This document shows, one piece after another, positions 25,846-34,831 of a stretch of DNA of 43,034 nt (position 1 is its first letter; every line of letters begins with the position of its first letter). Under the pieces are notes generated by a model. That model had not been told where the DNA came from and did no database searches. It worked only from the letters and a program-made list of their open reading frames with translations. A program made the translations under genes and the position numbers. This DNA comes from a virus: IMG/VR virus record IMGVR_UViG_3300027734_004125, positions 1 through 43,034 of that record. One strand, given 5' to 3'.

Positions 25846-26896
25846 TAATAATTATTGTATCTTTAGTGTTTACAAGAAATTCTCTACATAATAAAAATGT
25901 ATGAACTATTCCATTGCTTAATTTTATTTCAACTTCACAATTTTCAGTAAATTCAAAAAATTGGGATTTCCAACTTTCATTACTACTTAATTCCAGTTTT
26001 AATATGTTATCAATTTTTCCATCTTTATTAAAAAAAGTGACATGAATCCAATTATCTTCAGTTGAACCTATATTCCAGGCTACTATTGCACCTTTATCGC
26101 CTTTAATATGTAAACCATTTTCAGTATCTCGTGCTACTTTAAAAATTCCTCCATAGAAACCATTTTTAAATTTTTCATTAGTGTGATCACTAATTACATT
26201 ATTCCAAGTAGTATGTGGAAATTCTGAATTAAAACTTCCTTCTACTGTTTCTAAAATAATAACATCATCATAATTATTTTTTAAATCTTCAGCTAAAAAT
26301 TCTTCAGCTGGCAGAAATTTCCGTTTACCTGTAATTTCTACTATTCTTTTAATATAATCATTTTCATTTCTAATTTTAGTACATGTGTTTAACATCCAAT
26401 CTATATCACAATACCATAAATGATAAAAAATATGTTTATTATTTTTATCTAAATAAAAAATAGCTTTTTTATCGCCGAGAGATTGTGGTATTAATTTTAT
26501 TTTTTCTACATCATTATAATGAATTAAACTATCATATTCCATTCTATAACAATGAGTATATCCTAGAGTTTTTAAAATTTCAAAACCTCTATACATATTG
26601 GAATGAACAGATAACGAATGCTTTTGTTTATGATAAGATTCTGTTTGAATTCTAACATCGCCATTTGATGAAAAAACTGAAATGCTTGGATATTCTTCAA
26701 AATCATCAGAAAAATTCCTATTTTCTTCATCATAAAAACAATAATTTACTATTTCTAATACTTCTGGAGTAGGTTTTAAATTAGTTATAAGAAAAATTTT
26801 AAAACCCATATCTCTAACTCTAGATATGGATTCAATAAAAACTTTTTTGTTTTTATCAGTATTTAAATATGCATCTATTAAAAAAATATCTTTCAT
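25826..26896 (-). CDS. Putative GT-A-like glycosyltransferase with C-terminal beta domain
   Basis: The 356-residue protein begins MKDIFLIDAYLNTDKNKKVF and contains ILKTLGYTHCYRMEYDSLIH, where R-x-E-x-D resembles a GT-A nucleotide-sugar site. LPAEEFLAEDL and SEFPHTTWNNVISDHT follow. Residues about 245-345 form a beta-rich domain (GAIVAWNIGS, WIHVTFFNKDGK, CEVEIKLSNG) that may bind sugar. No family is certain. It sits between the GT4-FkbM fusion and the heptosyltransferase fusion and overlaps the latter. Confidence 0.5.
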   Translation of the reverse strand: MKDIFLIDAYLNTDKNKKVFIESISRVRDMGFKIFLITNLKPTPEVLEIVNYCFYDEENRNFSDDFEEYPSISVFSSNGDVRIQTESYHKQKHSLSVHSNMYRGFEILKTLGYTHCYRMEYDSLIHYNDVEKIKLIPQSLGDKKAIFYLDKNNKHIFYHLWYCDIDWMLNTCTKIRNENDYIKRIVEITGKRKFLPAEEFLAEDLKNNYDDVIILETVEGSFNSEFPHTTWNNVISDHTNEKFKNGFYGGIFKVARDTENGLHIKGDKGAIVAWNIGSTEDNWIHVTFFNKDGKIDNILKLELSSNESWKSQFFEFTENCEVEIKLSNGIVHTFLLCREFLVNTKDTIIINENSSD

Positions 26897-26901
26897 AACT
26901 A

Positions 26902-28803
26902 TTATTTATGAGCTATAATAAGCCCTTTATAATCAGCAGAAGATCCTCTAAATCGAGTATCCTCTTTTCGTATTTCTAAATGGTATCCTTCATTTTTTAA
27001 CTTTTGCAAAACTTTATCTAATTGTCCAACATTATCATGAAATTCTATTAATAAATGTTTAAATGGAAATTCAGTCATTGCATTAATAACATCATATTCA
27101 CATCCTTCAATATCTATTTTTAAAAGATCTGCTGATAACCAGCCATGTTGTTTCATAGAGTCCGCCAGTGTAACAGCTTTAATACTTATTTGGTTTTCTT
27201 TTTTATAAATAGATGAAGTAGTAGAATTATTTGGATCTATTCCTAAATAGATGTCGCCTTCTTTATCAGCAACGGCTGCTTCAATTAAAAATATATTTTC
27301 ATTATGGCTGTGAATTTTCTTAAATGCTTGAATTGCAATAGGATTAGGTTCAAAAGCAAGAATACTCGAATCTTTTCCAAATCTGTCAAGTGCCCATTGT
27401 GTAAAAAGACCAACATTCGCACCTATATCTATAATTTTATTCATTCTTTCACCAGCGAACAAATTATCATATATTTTTTTAACAAAAAATTGATCATAAT
27501 TAACAAAAATAGGTTCAAAATCATCTAAACCTGGTATTTTTCTTTTTACTTGAGACTCTTTAAAAGAAATTGTTTCTTTTTCTATTATGTGTGTTTTATC
27601 TTCTGACCAAACTTCTACTAAGAAGCCTGTAAATGTAGGTTCATTATAAAAATCATAATGTTCTATTGGAATAGGTCTACACCACCAAGTCTGTTCAGGT
27701 GTACTAAAGTCAACATCAAAAGAATAGATAGTTGCTTCTGAATCAATATCTTTAACTGATATTATTTTTTTACCAATTGCCTGCTCTGACCAGATTTCTA
27801 ATTTGTTATCTTCTTTGTTAAAAAATAATTTAATCATATTTTCTTTTTGTTTTAGTTTTAAAATTTGTTGAATAAGAACATAATTATCATAGTGTGTTGA
27901 TTTCATATAGGTCACCTTAGAATTTTCTGGATACATTCCTAAATAGACTGGAGTATCTTTTAAAAACAGAGGTATTTTATATTTAATAGTTTCTTTTATA
28001 ACAAGTGGATTTGTTTCTTTATCATCTATTAATTCAATAGATGGAAATATAACCATATCTGCAACTGAATAAAATTGCTGTACATCTTTATGTTCACCCC
28101 AAAATTTACAATTTTTTGGTAAATTATCTAAGATAGGTTTCCAATAATATGAATAACTATCAGCAGTATTTCCTACGAAATGGAATTGAACTGGATCATT
28201 AATCATTAATTTTGCAATTTCTACTGTTTCTTTTTGATTTTTTCTAGGTGAAAAAATACCAAATTGAAAGATATGCTTTTTATTAGGATCTAAATTAAGT
28301 TTTTTAATTAAAAAATATTTATCAATTTTATCTAGTTCTGGCACATCATATTGAATTAATTCAGATGGTATTTGAAGAGATTGCATCATTCTTACTTGAA
28401 AAGGAGAAACTAATAAAAATTTATCAGGTAGAAATTGCTTAGACTGTAAAGGATAAGAAGAATCATGACAGGTTTCTATAATTTTCCAAGTTCTATTTTC
28501 AACATAAATCTCAGATAGATAATCAGGATTAATAACTTGTTCCGAAGGCTCAGTAAAATGAATAACGTCAGGATTAAAATCCTTAATTTTTTGTACGGCT
28601 TTAATAGAACTTTTTTCTGCAGAGAATAGTTCTATCCCAGTTAGATCCAATACTCTTTGTCTTATGGCATTTAAAACATATTCTGTTCTCATTTCTATTA
28701 ATAGAACAGTATTCTGTTCTCTATTTAATAGTTCAATACTTCTTCTTACATATTCAGGCATACCGCCTGTTGAAAGATTAGGTGTAATAAAAACAATTTT
28801 CAT
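26902..28803 (-). CDS. Fusion: GT4-like glycosyltransferase + FkbM methyltransferase
   Basis: The 633-residue protein has an N-terminal GT-B half (MKIVFITPNLSTGGMPEYVR; FQFGIFSPRKNQKE near 180; ADMVIFPSIELIDDKETNP as the donor-side motif). A beta-rich linker follows at about 330-430 (WWCRPIPIEHYDFY). Residues 454-633 are an FkbM methyltransferase with KIIDIGANVGLF, LAFEPNP and LLKIDIEGCEYD. Such a fusion could add and then methylate a sugar. Six bases separate it from the downstream gene. It has no signal peptide. Confidence 0.82.
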   Translation of the reverse strand: MKIVFITPNLSTGGMPEYVRRSIELLNREQNTVLLIEMRTEYVLNAIRQRVLDLTGIELFSAEKSSIKAVQKIKDFNPDVIHFTEPSEQVINPDYLSEIYVENRTWKIIETCHDSSYPLQSKQFLPDKFLLVSPFQVRMMQSLQIPSELIQYDVPELDKIDKYFLIKKLNLDPNKKHIFQFGIFSPRKNQKETVEIAKLMINDPVQFHFVGNTADSYSYYWKPILDNLPKNCKFWGEHKDVQQFYSVADMVIFPSIELIDDKETNPLVIKETIKYKIPLFLKDTPVYLGMYPENSKVTYMKSTHYDNYVLIQQILKLKQKENMIKLFFNKEDNKLEIWSEQAIGKKIISVKDIDSEATIYSFDVDFSTPEQTWWCRPIPIEHYDFYNEPTFTGFLVEVWSEDKTHIIEKETISFKESQVKRKIPGLDDFEPIFVNYDQFFVKKIYDNLFAGERMNKIIDIGANVGLFTQWALDRFGKDSSILAFEPNPIAIQAFKKIHSHNENIFLIEAAVADKEGDIYLGIDPNNSTTSSIYKKENQISIKAVTLADSMKQHGWLSADLLKIDIEGCEYDVINAMTEFPFKHLLIEFHDNVGQLDKVLQKLKNEGYHLEIRKEDTRFRGSSADYKGLIIAHK

Positions 28804-28839
28804 ATAATTTGAATGAAGAAAATTAAAAAAGTTTTGTTT

Positions 28840-29127
28840 CTAAATATTAATAACATTTTTTAAAAAAAATAAAAAATCTTCAAAAGTTTCAAATGGAGAT
28901 TTTAGAGCTCTATAGCCAGTGTATATTGCAATATATTCTTCATATTTAATTATATTTTCATTATATGAAATTGGTGTTTGCTCCTTTTCAGATAACTTCA
29001 TCAAATTTTCAAGATTATTTTTATCTATTTTTAATTTTAATTCTTCTAAAATTTGGGAAGAATTTTCATGCATTTTAATTTTAATATAAATAATGCATAA
29101 GATATATGAAATAATTATACTAATCAT
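28840..29127 (-). CDS. Small protein with N-terminal membrane anchor, unknown
   Basis: The 95-residue product starts MISIIISYILCIIYIKIKMH, a likely membrane anchor (about 1-18). A soluble helical region follows (SSQILEELKLKIDKNNLENLMKL, EYIAIYTGYRALK, FETFEDFLFFLKN). A start at Met19 would give a soluble form. Its start overlaps the stop of the upstream membrane protein by one base (TAATG), so the pair may work together. Confidence 0.55.
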   Translation of the reverse strand: MISIIISYILCIIYIKIKMHENSSQILEELKLKIDKNNLENLMKLSEKEQTPISYNENIIKYEEYIAIYTGYRALKSPFETFEDFLFFLKNVINI

Positions 29128-29330
29128 TAGTTGTCTTTAAATTTTATTTTTTTTAAAATTATAAGAGTAACAGGAGCTGAAATTAAAAAAGTAAAAAAGA
29201 ATAAAATTATATTGTCCAATAACAGTGATAATAAATTTATAAAAGTTATAGGCCAATTAACTCTAATGAGAGTTTGAGTTACAGCTGAAGAAAAAATAAA
29301 TAAACCTAAAAATGTTAATACTTTTTTCAT
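29127..29330 (-). CDS. Small two-span membrane protein, unknown
   Basis: The 67-residue product has two hydrophobic segments (MKKVLTFLGLFIFSSAVTQT and NIILFFFTFLISAPVTLIIL) and a basic tail (KKIKFKDN). Lys residues at both ends suggest both termini are cytoplasmic. It resembles an unassigned phage membrane protein. A holin is only a possibility, since no lysis enzyme is nearby. It lies eleven bases after the ClpC-like gene. Confidence 0.5.
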   Translation of the reverse strand: MKKVLTFLGLFIFSSAVTQTLIRVNWPITFINLLSLLLDNIILFFFTFLISAPVTLIILKKIKFKDN

Positions 29331-29341
29331 TTTTTTTAATT

Positions 29342-31387
29342 TTATTTAGACCTAATTAAAATGTCTATTTGATCAATAGTGCCTTTTTTTAATTCTAATT
29401 TAAAAACTTTTCCTTTTTGAGGTTTTTCCTTAAGAATAGTTTCAGATATCTTATTTTCAATCATTTTTTGAATAGTTCGTTGTAAGATACGAGCACCAAA
29501 TTTATTATCATGACCATTTTTTATTATCAAAGATTTTACATCATCTGATATCTGTAATTTATACCCTATCTCATTAACTCTTTTTTCTAAATCTGCTAAA
29601 TAAATATTTAAAATTTTAGATATAGAATCAAGTTCAAGTTTATTAAAAAATACAACTTCATCTAATCTATTTAAAAATTCTGGAGAGAATGTCTTTTTTA
29701 TATTTTTTTCAATAATTACTTTTTTTGCATCGTCTTTTGTTGTATTATTAAATCCAATAGCAGATGATTCCGAGGCCTCTTTCATACCAATATTAGAAGT
29801 CATAATAATAAGTGTATTTTTAAAATTAATTTTACGTCCTAAGCTATCAGTAAGGTGACCTTCATCTAAAATTTGCAATAAAATATTATAAATATCAGGA
29901 TGTGCTTTTTCTATTTCATCTAAAAGTATTACAGAATAAGGTTTTCTTTTTATTTTTTCTGTTAAAAACCCTCCATTTTCATGTCCTACGTATCCAGGAG
30001 GAGATCCTATTAATTTAGAAACATTAAATTTTTCCATATATTCACTCATATCAACTCTAACAAGTGAGTCTTTTGAATGAAAAAGATATTCTGAAATTGC
30101 TTTTGTTAACTCGGTTTTTCCTACACCAGTAGGGCCTATAAAAATAAAACTTCCAATTGGCTTGTTTTTTAGACCTAATCCAATTCTATTTCTTTGTATA
30201 GTATTAACTATTTTATCAATTGCATCTTCTTGTCCTATTACTTTTGTTTTTAAATAATCTCCCATTTTTAACAGTCTTTCATTTTCGTCGTCAGTTAAAT
30301 TAGTAATGGGTATTCCTGTCATCATAGACACAACTTCTAAAACATCTTCTTCTTTAATTTCTACTTTATTCTTTTTTGTTTCTCTAGCCCATCTATTTTT
30401 TAGCTCATTAATGATAATTTGGGCTTTTTTTTCTTCATCTCTATAATTAGCTGCTTTTTCATAATTTTGTTTACGTACAGCTTCAGTCTTCATCTCTTTA
30501 TACTTTTTTACTTTTTCATCATATTCTTTAATTTCTTTAGGATATGAAGAATTTTTAATAAATATATGAGAACCTACTTCATCCATAATATCAATAGCTT
30601 TGTCAGGAAGAAATCTATCTGTAATATATTTTTCACTTAATGTAGTGCAAATATCTAAAATATAATCAGAGTAGATAACTCCATGATGATCTTCATATTT
30701 TTTACAAATATTTTTTAATATTTGAATTGTATCGCTAACTGAAGTAGGATTTATTACTACCTTTTGAAATCTTCTATCTAATGCAAGATCAGATTCTATA
30801 TATTTTCTATATTCATTGTAAGTGGTAGCCCCTATGCACTGAATTTCACCACGTGCAAGCGCAGGTTTTAAAATATTTGCAGCATCCAAAGACCCAGAAG
30901 AATTACCAGCGCCTACTAAAGTATGTAATTCATCTAAAAATATAATAACATCAGGGTTTGCAATTAATTCATCACATAAGGCTTTTAGCCTTTCTTCAAA
31001 CTGACCTCTATATTTAGATCCTGCTACCAAACTTGTTAACTCAATCGTATAAATTTTTTTACCTTGTAGTGAAATAGGCACCTTGCCTTCAATGATTTTG
31101 ATAGCCAATCCTTCTACTATTGCAGTTTTTCCGGTTCCGGCTTCACCTAATAATACTGGATTATTTTTTTTTCTTCTACCGAGAATCTGAATAGCTCTCT
31201 GGATTTCAGATTCTCTACCAATTACATTATCTAGTAGATTTTTTTCTGCTAAATCTGTAAGATTTCTTCCAAAATTATCTAAAATAGGAGTTTTTTTAGA
31301 AATTTTAATAGGAATATCATTTGATGAATTTTGTTTATTTTTTTCATCATATACATCTTCTAAACTACCAAATAAAGAATTACTCAT
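29342..31387 (-). CDS. ClpC-like AAA+ unfoldase lacking the Clp N domain
   Basis: The 681-residue protein has two AAA+ modules. Walker A motifs are GEAGTGKT (81-88) and GPTGVGKT (418-425). Walker B motifs are IFLDELH and ILLDEIEK. It has ALDRRFQKV in D1 and NRLDEVVFF in D2. A short UVR-like middle segment (AVRKQNYEKAANYRD, near 310-335) is of ClpC rather than ClpB type. The double Clp_N repeat is absent and is replaced by a 50-residue polar N-terminus. AIGFN at 543-547 matches the ClpP-docking loop of ClpC/ClpA. It may take over host ClpP with phage-chosen adaptors. ATG follows an A-rich leader. Confidence 0.9.
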   Translation of the reverse strand: MSNSLFGSLEDVYDEKNKQNSSNDIPIKISKKTPILDNFGRNLTDLAEKNLLDNVIGRESEIQRAIQILGRRKKNNPVLLGEAGTGKTAIVEGLAIKIIEGKVPISLQGKKIYTIELTSLVAGSKYRGQFEERLKALCDELIANPDVIIFLDELHTLVGAGNSSGSLDAANILKPALARGEIQCIGATTYNEYRKYIESDLALDRRFQKVVINPTSVSDTIQILKNICKKYEDHHGVIYSDYILDICTTLSEKYITDRFLPDKAIDIMDEVGSHIFIKNSSYPKEIKEYDEKVKKYKEMKTEAVRKQNYEKAANYRDEEKKAQIIINELKNRWARETKKNKVEIKEEDVLEVVSMMTGIPITNLTDDENERLLKMGDYLKTKVIGQEDAIDKIVNTIQRNRIGLGLKNKPIGSFIFIGPTGVGKTELTKAISEYLFHSKDSLVRVDMSEYMEKFNVSKLIGSPPGYVGHENGGFLTEKIKRKPYSVILLDEIEKAHPDIYNILLQILDEGHLTDSLGRKINFKNTLIIMTSNIGMKEASESSAIGFNNTTKDDAKKVIIEKNIKKTFSPEFLNRLDEVVFFNKLELDSISKILNIYLADLEKRVNEIGYKLQISDDVKSLIIKNGHDNKFGARILQRTIQKMIENKISETILKEKPQKGKVFKLELKKGTIDQIDILIRSK

Positions 31388-31415
31388 TATCTTTTTATTT
31401 TGTTTTTTATTATAG

Positions 31416-31448
31416 AAAAAAAAGCTAAAATGTTTACACCTTAGCTTT
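31416..31448 (-). terminator. Rho-independent terminator after the FkbM gene
   Basis: On the minus strand, AAAGCTAA (31448-31441) pairs perfectly with TTAGCTTT (31428-31421) around a 12-base loop and runs into a T-tract of about eight. It lies about 50 bp past the stop of the gene at 31495-32178 and upstream of the ClpC-like gene, closing the long glycosyltransferase operon. Confidence 0.75.
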
Positions 31449-31494
31449 AAATCTTAATCTTATTTTAAATTTTAAAATTTCCTCAGCAGTTCTT

Positions 31495-32178
31495 CTATAG
31501 TTTAATCACTCCAGAATAGAGTTCTCCATTGAAGTTTTCTCTAATAATACGTAAAAGTCCAGTAGCATCATGATCAGGAGTATAGACATGTAACTCTGCA
31601 CCAATCCATTTAAAAGTCTTTAACTTGTCAACAATATCTGGTATGATTTCATATTCACCACCTTCACAATCCATTTTTAAATAAACACAACTATTGTCAA
31701 TATATTTTCTCAAACTTTCAGTGACACATTCTGACGTATAAGTTATGTTATCCATATCATGATGAAACCGAACTGTCGAGTATACAGAAGACCCTCCACT
31801 ATTATTAATAGGAGTTCCTATTTGTATTATATCACCATCTCTATTTGTAATTGCAACCTGGTGAATTTCAAAATCTTCTAAAGTAAAACCATTTAAAATA
31901 ATGTTCTTTTTAAAATTTTCAAAATTCTCGGAGACTGGTTCAAATGCAACTATCCTACACCCATACAGTTTTTTTGCATAAATAGAAAAAATTCCGGTAT
32001 TAGCACCTACATCAAGTATAGTATCTTCTTGTTTAATGTCCAAATTGTCTATTCCGTAAAAGTTTTCTTTTAGTTCTCTAAAAACACATGCAGGCGTTCC
32101 TGAATTTACTTCATCAATTATGATGAGATCTATGCCATTGACAGTATCAGTAAATGTTGTTGTTGTTGCTTTTTCCAT
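31495..32178 (-). CDS. FkbM-family methyltransferase
   Basis: The 227-residue enzyme has ILDVGANTGIFSIYA (motif I), CRIVAFEPVSENF, GDIIQIGTPINNSGGSS and YLKMDCEGGEYEI, the standard FkbM series. WIGAELHVYTPDHD follows near the C-terminus. It is last in the glycosyltransferase operon and is followed by a clear terminator. Sugar O-methylation is the likely reaction. It starts with ATG, three bases after the GT15-like gene. Confidence 0.87.
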   Translation of the reverse strand: MEKATTTTFTDTVNGIDLIIIDEVNSGTPACVFRELKENFYGIDNLDIKQEDTILDVGANTGIFSIYAKKLYGCRIVAFEPVSENFENFKKNIILNGFTLEDFEIHQVAITNRDGDIIQIGTPINNSGGSSVYSTVRFHHDMDNITYTSECVTESLRKYIDNSCVYLKMDCEGGEYEIIPDIVDKLKTFKWIGAELHVYTPDHDATGLLRIIRENFNGELYSGVIKL

Positions 32179-32181
32179 TTT

Positions 32182-32937
32182 TTATTTATATTTTTTATTT
32201 TTAATGCCTTGATGCTCGTAATTAATGTCAAATTTCATTACTTCGCCTGGCAGAAAAATAGAAACTAATATTGTTCTAATAGGAGCATCACCCCATCTCC
32301 AATAATAAATTCCTCCTGATTCATGAATCTTTTGAGATATTTCTTTTATTTGTTCATTATAATATCTCTTGAGGTCTACTATTTCAAAATTATTATAATA
32401 GATCCAATGTGGATCTTCAAAAATATAATCAGTACTGACATGTTCTTTTATAAAAGAAAAGAGACCCTGTATTACATGAGGTGCTTCCTTAATTTTTAAA
32501 CAGTAGCCATAAGACTTATTTTCTCTATGCATTTTATCGAAAGGATTTTCTTCAAAATCTTCGTATAGATAAGAATCATCATCAAGTCTTAAATAATAAT
32601 CATAGCCCATTTCTATTAAAATTTTAAAAATATCATTAGTGAAAAATGTACACATACCACCGTAAGATGTACATTTTTCCAAACTCCAATCATTACTCCA
32701 GAGAGGTTTAAAATTTTTGGCAGATTTAGGAATATTAAATTTAATTTGTTTAAAAATTACACCATTAATTCTATTTTTTATTTCCTTTTTATTATCTTCC
32801 GAGAAACCCTCCTCATGAAAAATTACGTAGTCAATAGGGTATTTGTCTAATAGATTTAGTTTCAACAGAGGTAGACTCTGGTTTAATCGAGACCATGCTA
32901 AATCATTAGGTAGTAACATTACTGCACATGCTTTCAT
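32182..32937 (-). CDS. GT15-like (KTR/MNT1-type) mannosyltransferase
   Basis: The 251-residue protein resembles the fungal alpha-1,2-mannosyltransferase family GT15. It has YDYYLRLDDDSYLYED (DDD at 119-121), IYYNNFEIVDLKRYY (181-186 core), GGIYYWRWGDAPIR (208-221) and a closing EHQG. The family's YNNFEI and RWGDAP blocks are well kept. GT15 enzymes use GDP-mannose. It is shorter than fungal members and has no signal anchor, so it would act in the cytoplasm. It overlaps the upstream GT10-like gene by four bases. Confidence 0.75.
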   Translation of the reverse strand: MKACAVMLLPNDLAWSRLNQSLPLLKLNLLDKYPIDYVIFHEEGFSEDNKKEIKNRINGVIFKQIKFNIPKSAKNFKPLWSNDWSLEKCTSYGGMCTFFTNDIFKILIEMGYDYYLRLDDDSYLYEDFEENPFDKMHRENKSYGYCLKIKEAPHVIQGLFSFIKEHVSTDYIFEDPHWIYYNNFEIVDLKRYYNEQIKEISQKIHESGGIYYWRWGDAPIRTILVSIFLPGEVMKFDINYEHQGIKNKKYK

Positions 32938-33722
32938 CTTAGAAGTTCTTTTATTTTTTCAGTAAGTCTATTATCTAGTTTATTATATTTCTTTACTTTC
33001 TCTTCATTAATAGAGATACTTTCTTTTAGTTGAGAATAGGTAGATTCAGTTATTTCATTTGTAATTGTAATAATTTCATCAAGACTATTTGCAATCAGCA
33101 TTCCTGAAGTATCGAAAAAATTCCCTATTTCTTTTGCGCCATAATAGATAGGAACTACTCTAGAATTAAAACAATCACATAATTTTTCAGTGAACCAATA
33201 TTTAGTCTGTTTATTCTCTATCACAATATGAAATTGAGTTTTAAATAGTTGATCTCGGTTGTAATCATTTAATTTTAATTCATGGTCTTCTTCAAGAGCA
33301 GGTCCTCCATGTTGGCTAGCATAAAAGAATTGAGGAATTAATATTTCTGATCTTCTCTTCCATAGTTCTTGCCTTATTAGATGTCCTTTAGCTAACTGTT
33401 TAAAACCAATTACCGTACTTACACCATAAGTTTTTTCAAGATGCGGGTTAGTAGGCATCCACGTAGTTCCATATTCAAAAAGAATTGCATTAGAACAAGC
33501 ATCCAGTATTTCTTCCTTATCGGTAAGAATATATTTAAATTTATCCTGTAATTCTATTACTTCTTTGTAAAAATTCTTAGATATTACTTCTTCAGGTTCA
33601 ATCAAATATGCAATATTTAAACCTTCGCCTGCTTTTAAACATGAATGATCTACGTAAAAATTTACAGGATGTTCACTAGAAACTCCTATATGCCAAGATG
33701 AAAACTCTTTTAGATTATTCAT
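32934..33722 (-). CDS. GT10-like (alpha-1,3-fucosyltransferase-type) glycosyltransferase
   Basis: The 262-residue protein carries FHIVIENKQTKYWFTEKLCD (164-183) followed by RVVPIYYGA. This matches the donor-binding alpha-1,3-FucT motif of GT10 (FxLxFENS...YVTEKL...PVVYG). The N-terminal half (WHIGVSSEHPVNFY, EYGTTWMP) is less conserved, as in the family. GDP-fucose would be the donor, but no GDP-fucose synthesis gene is in the window. It overlaps the upstream gene by eight bases. Confidence 0.7.
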   Translation of the reverse strand: MNNLKEFSSWHIGVSSEHPVNFYVDHSCLKAGEGLNIAYLIEPEEVISKNFYKEVIELQDKFKYILTDKEEILDACSNAILFEYGTTWMPTNPHLEKTYGVSTVIGFKQLAKGHLIRQELWKRRSEILIPQFFYASQHGGPALEEDHELKLNDYNRDQLFKTQFHIVIENKQTKYWFTEKLCDCFNSRVVPIYYGAKEIGNFFDTSGMLIANSLDEIITITNEITESTYSQLKESISINEEKVKKYNKLDNRLTEKIKELLR

Positions 33723-34815
33723 ATTTACTGATATTATTTTTCATTTTATTAAGAAGTTCTATCTTTTTTTCAATTGAAAGTTTCTCAAAATTTATTTTTA
33801 ACATTTCCATTGCCATTAATTCTCCTCCATCTATCTTTACTTTCAGATGATTTAAATGATAAATTTCATTTCTAGGAGATGTACATGTTTCAAAAATTCC
33901 ATAAACTTCTGCTTTACGCCAAAAGAAAATATCTTCAGGTGCATAAGAAACAAAATAATAGGGATCATAGCCGCCAATTTTAAAGAATAGCGATCTAGTG
34001 ATACATATAGACCCACCTGGAGCTCCAGGCGTACCTGCTTTGACATCAGGGCCTTCCGCTAAATTATTAATTTCAAAAAGCCCTTTTAGAACTTGATCTG
34101 TTTTATTATCATCTAGATATAGTACTCTTCTGTCTGAAAATGTTTGAATTGCTTCGCATTTTTTTCTTTCTATGTTTTTAAAGACGTTAATAAAAAAATC
34201 TGATTTAACAATGCAGTCTACGTCATGAAATAGAAGCCATTTAGTTTTAGGTGTAAAGAAAGCTGCAGTATTCATAGCTAGACACTTATTGAATTTTTCT
34301 TTAGATTCTATCCAAATATAATCAACATCTAATTTTAAACATATAGCTTGATGTTTAGGAGACTCCGAATGTTCACATACTGTAATATTTACTTCTCCAA
34401 AAAAAGAAGATTTTTCAAATTCATATACTGCATTTTTTACAGATTCTATTGTTTTTTGAATAAAATTAGATCGGCCTCTTACTGGTATGATAAAATTAAT
34501 AAAAGCATTCTGTTTATTATTAAGAATAAAAGTTCCTGATGTTTTAATATGATCGTAATTTATTACATTTTTCTCAAAAATATTGTCTAGATTATCTGTA
34601 TCAATTCTATCAATCATGTACTGGTTTGGTTTTTCATAAGATCTTCCTTCGAAGAAACCCCATCTTAACCAATGTGTTACTGCATGATTTTCAGTACTTA
34701 GTCCAGCTTCTATTAAATCATGATTTAATTTTAAATACCATTCCCAATTAAAATCTTCTGGTATTGATGCTTTTCTCACTGAATCTTCTTCTTTTTTGTT
34801 TTCTGAACTTTTCAT
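33715..34815 (-). CDS. GT2 glycosyltransferase with short N-terminal DWxxY module
   Basis: The 366-residue protein begins with a polar tail and then a 38-residue module (FNWEWYLKLNHDLIEAGL to GFFEGRSY, 23-60) that often precedes bacterial glycosyltransferase domains. The catalytic domain runs from about 105: FIIPVRGRSNFIQKTIESV, LLFHDVDCIVKSDF (DVD 198-200), GAPGGSICITRSLFFKIGGY and FVSYAPEDIFFWRKA. This layout resembles polymerising GT2/GT27-like enzymes. No membrane span is seen. Confidence 0.8.
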   Translation of the reverse strand: MKSSENKKEEDSVRKASIPEDFNWEWYLKLNHDLIEAGLSTENHAVTHWLRWGFFEGRSYEKPNQYMIDRIDTDNLDNIFEKNVINYDHIKTSGTFILNNKQNAFINFIIPVRGRSNFIQKTIESVKNAVYEFEKSSFFGEVNITVCEHSESPKHQAICLKLDVDYIWIESKEKFNKCLAMNTAAFFTPKTKWLLFHDVDCIVKSDFFINVFKNIERKKCEAIQTFSDRRVLYLDDNKTDQVLKGLFEINNLAEGPDVKAGTPGAPGGSICITRSLFFKIGGYDPYYFVSYAPEDIFFWRKAEVYGIFETCTSPRNEIYHLNHLKVKIDGGELMAMEMLKINFEKLSIEKKIELLNKMKNNISKYE

Positions 34816-34831
34816 TTTAGAACTGTTAATT

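Noticed and set aside
32183-32190. Second TATAAATA near a start codon
   Set aside because: It again encodes Tyr-Lys-stop, five bases from the next ATG. I see no consistent placement of this motif ahead of genes.
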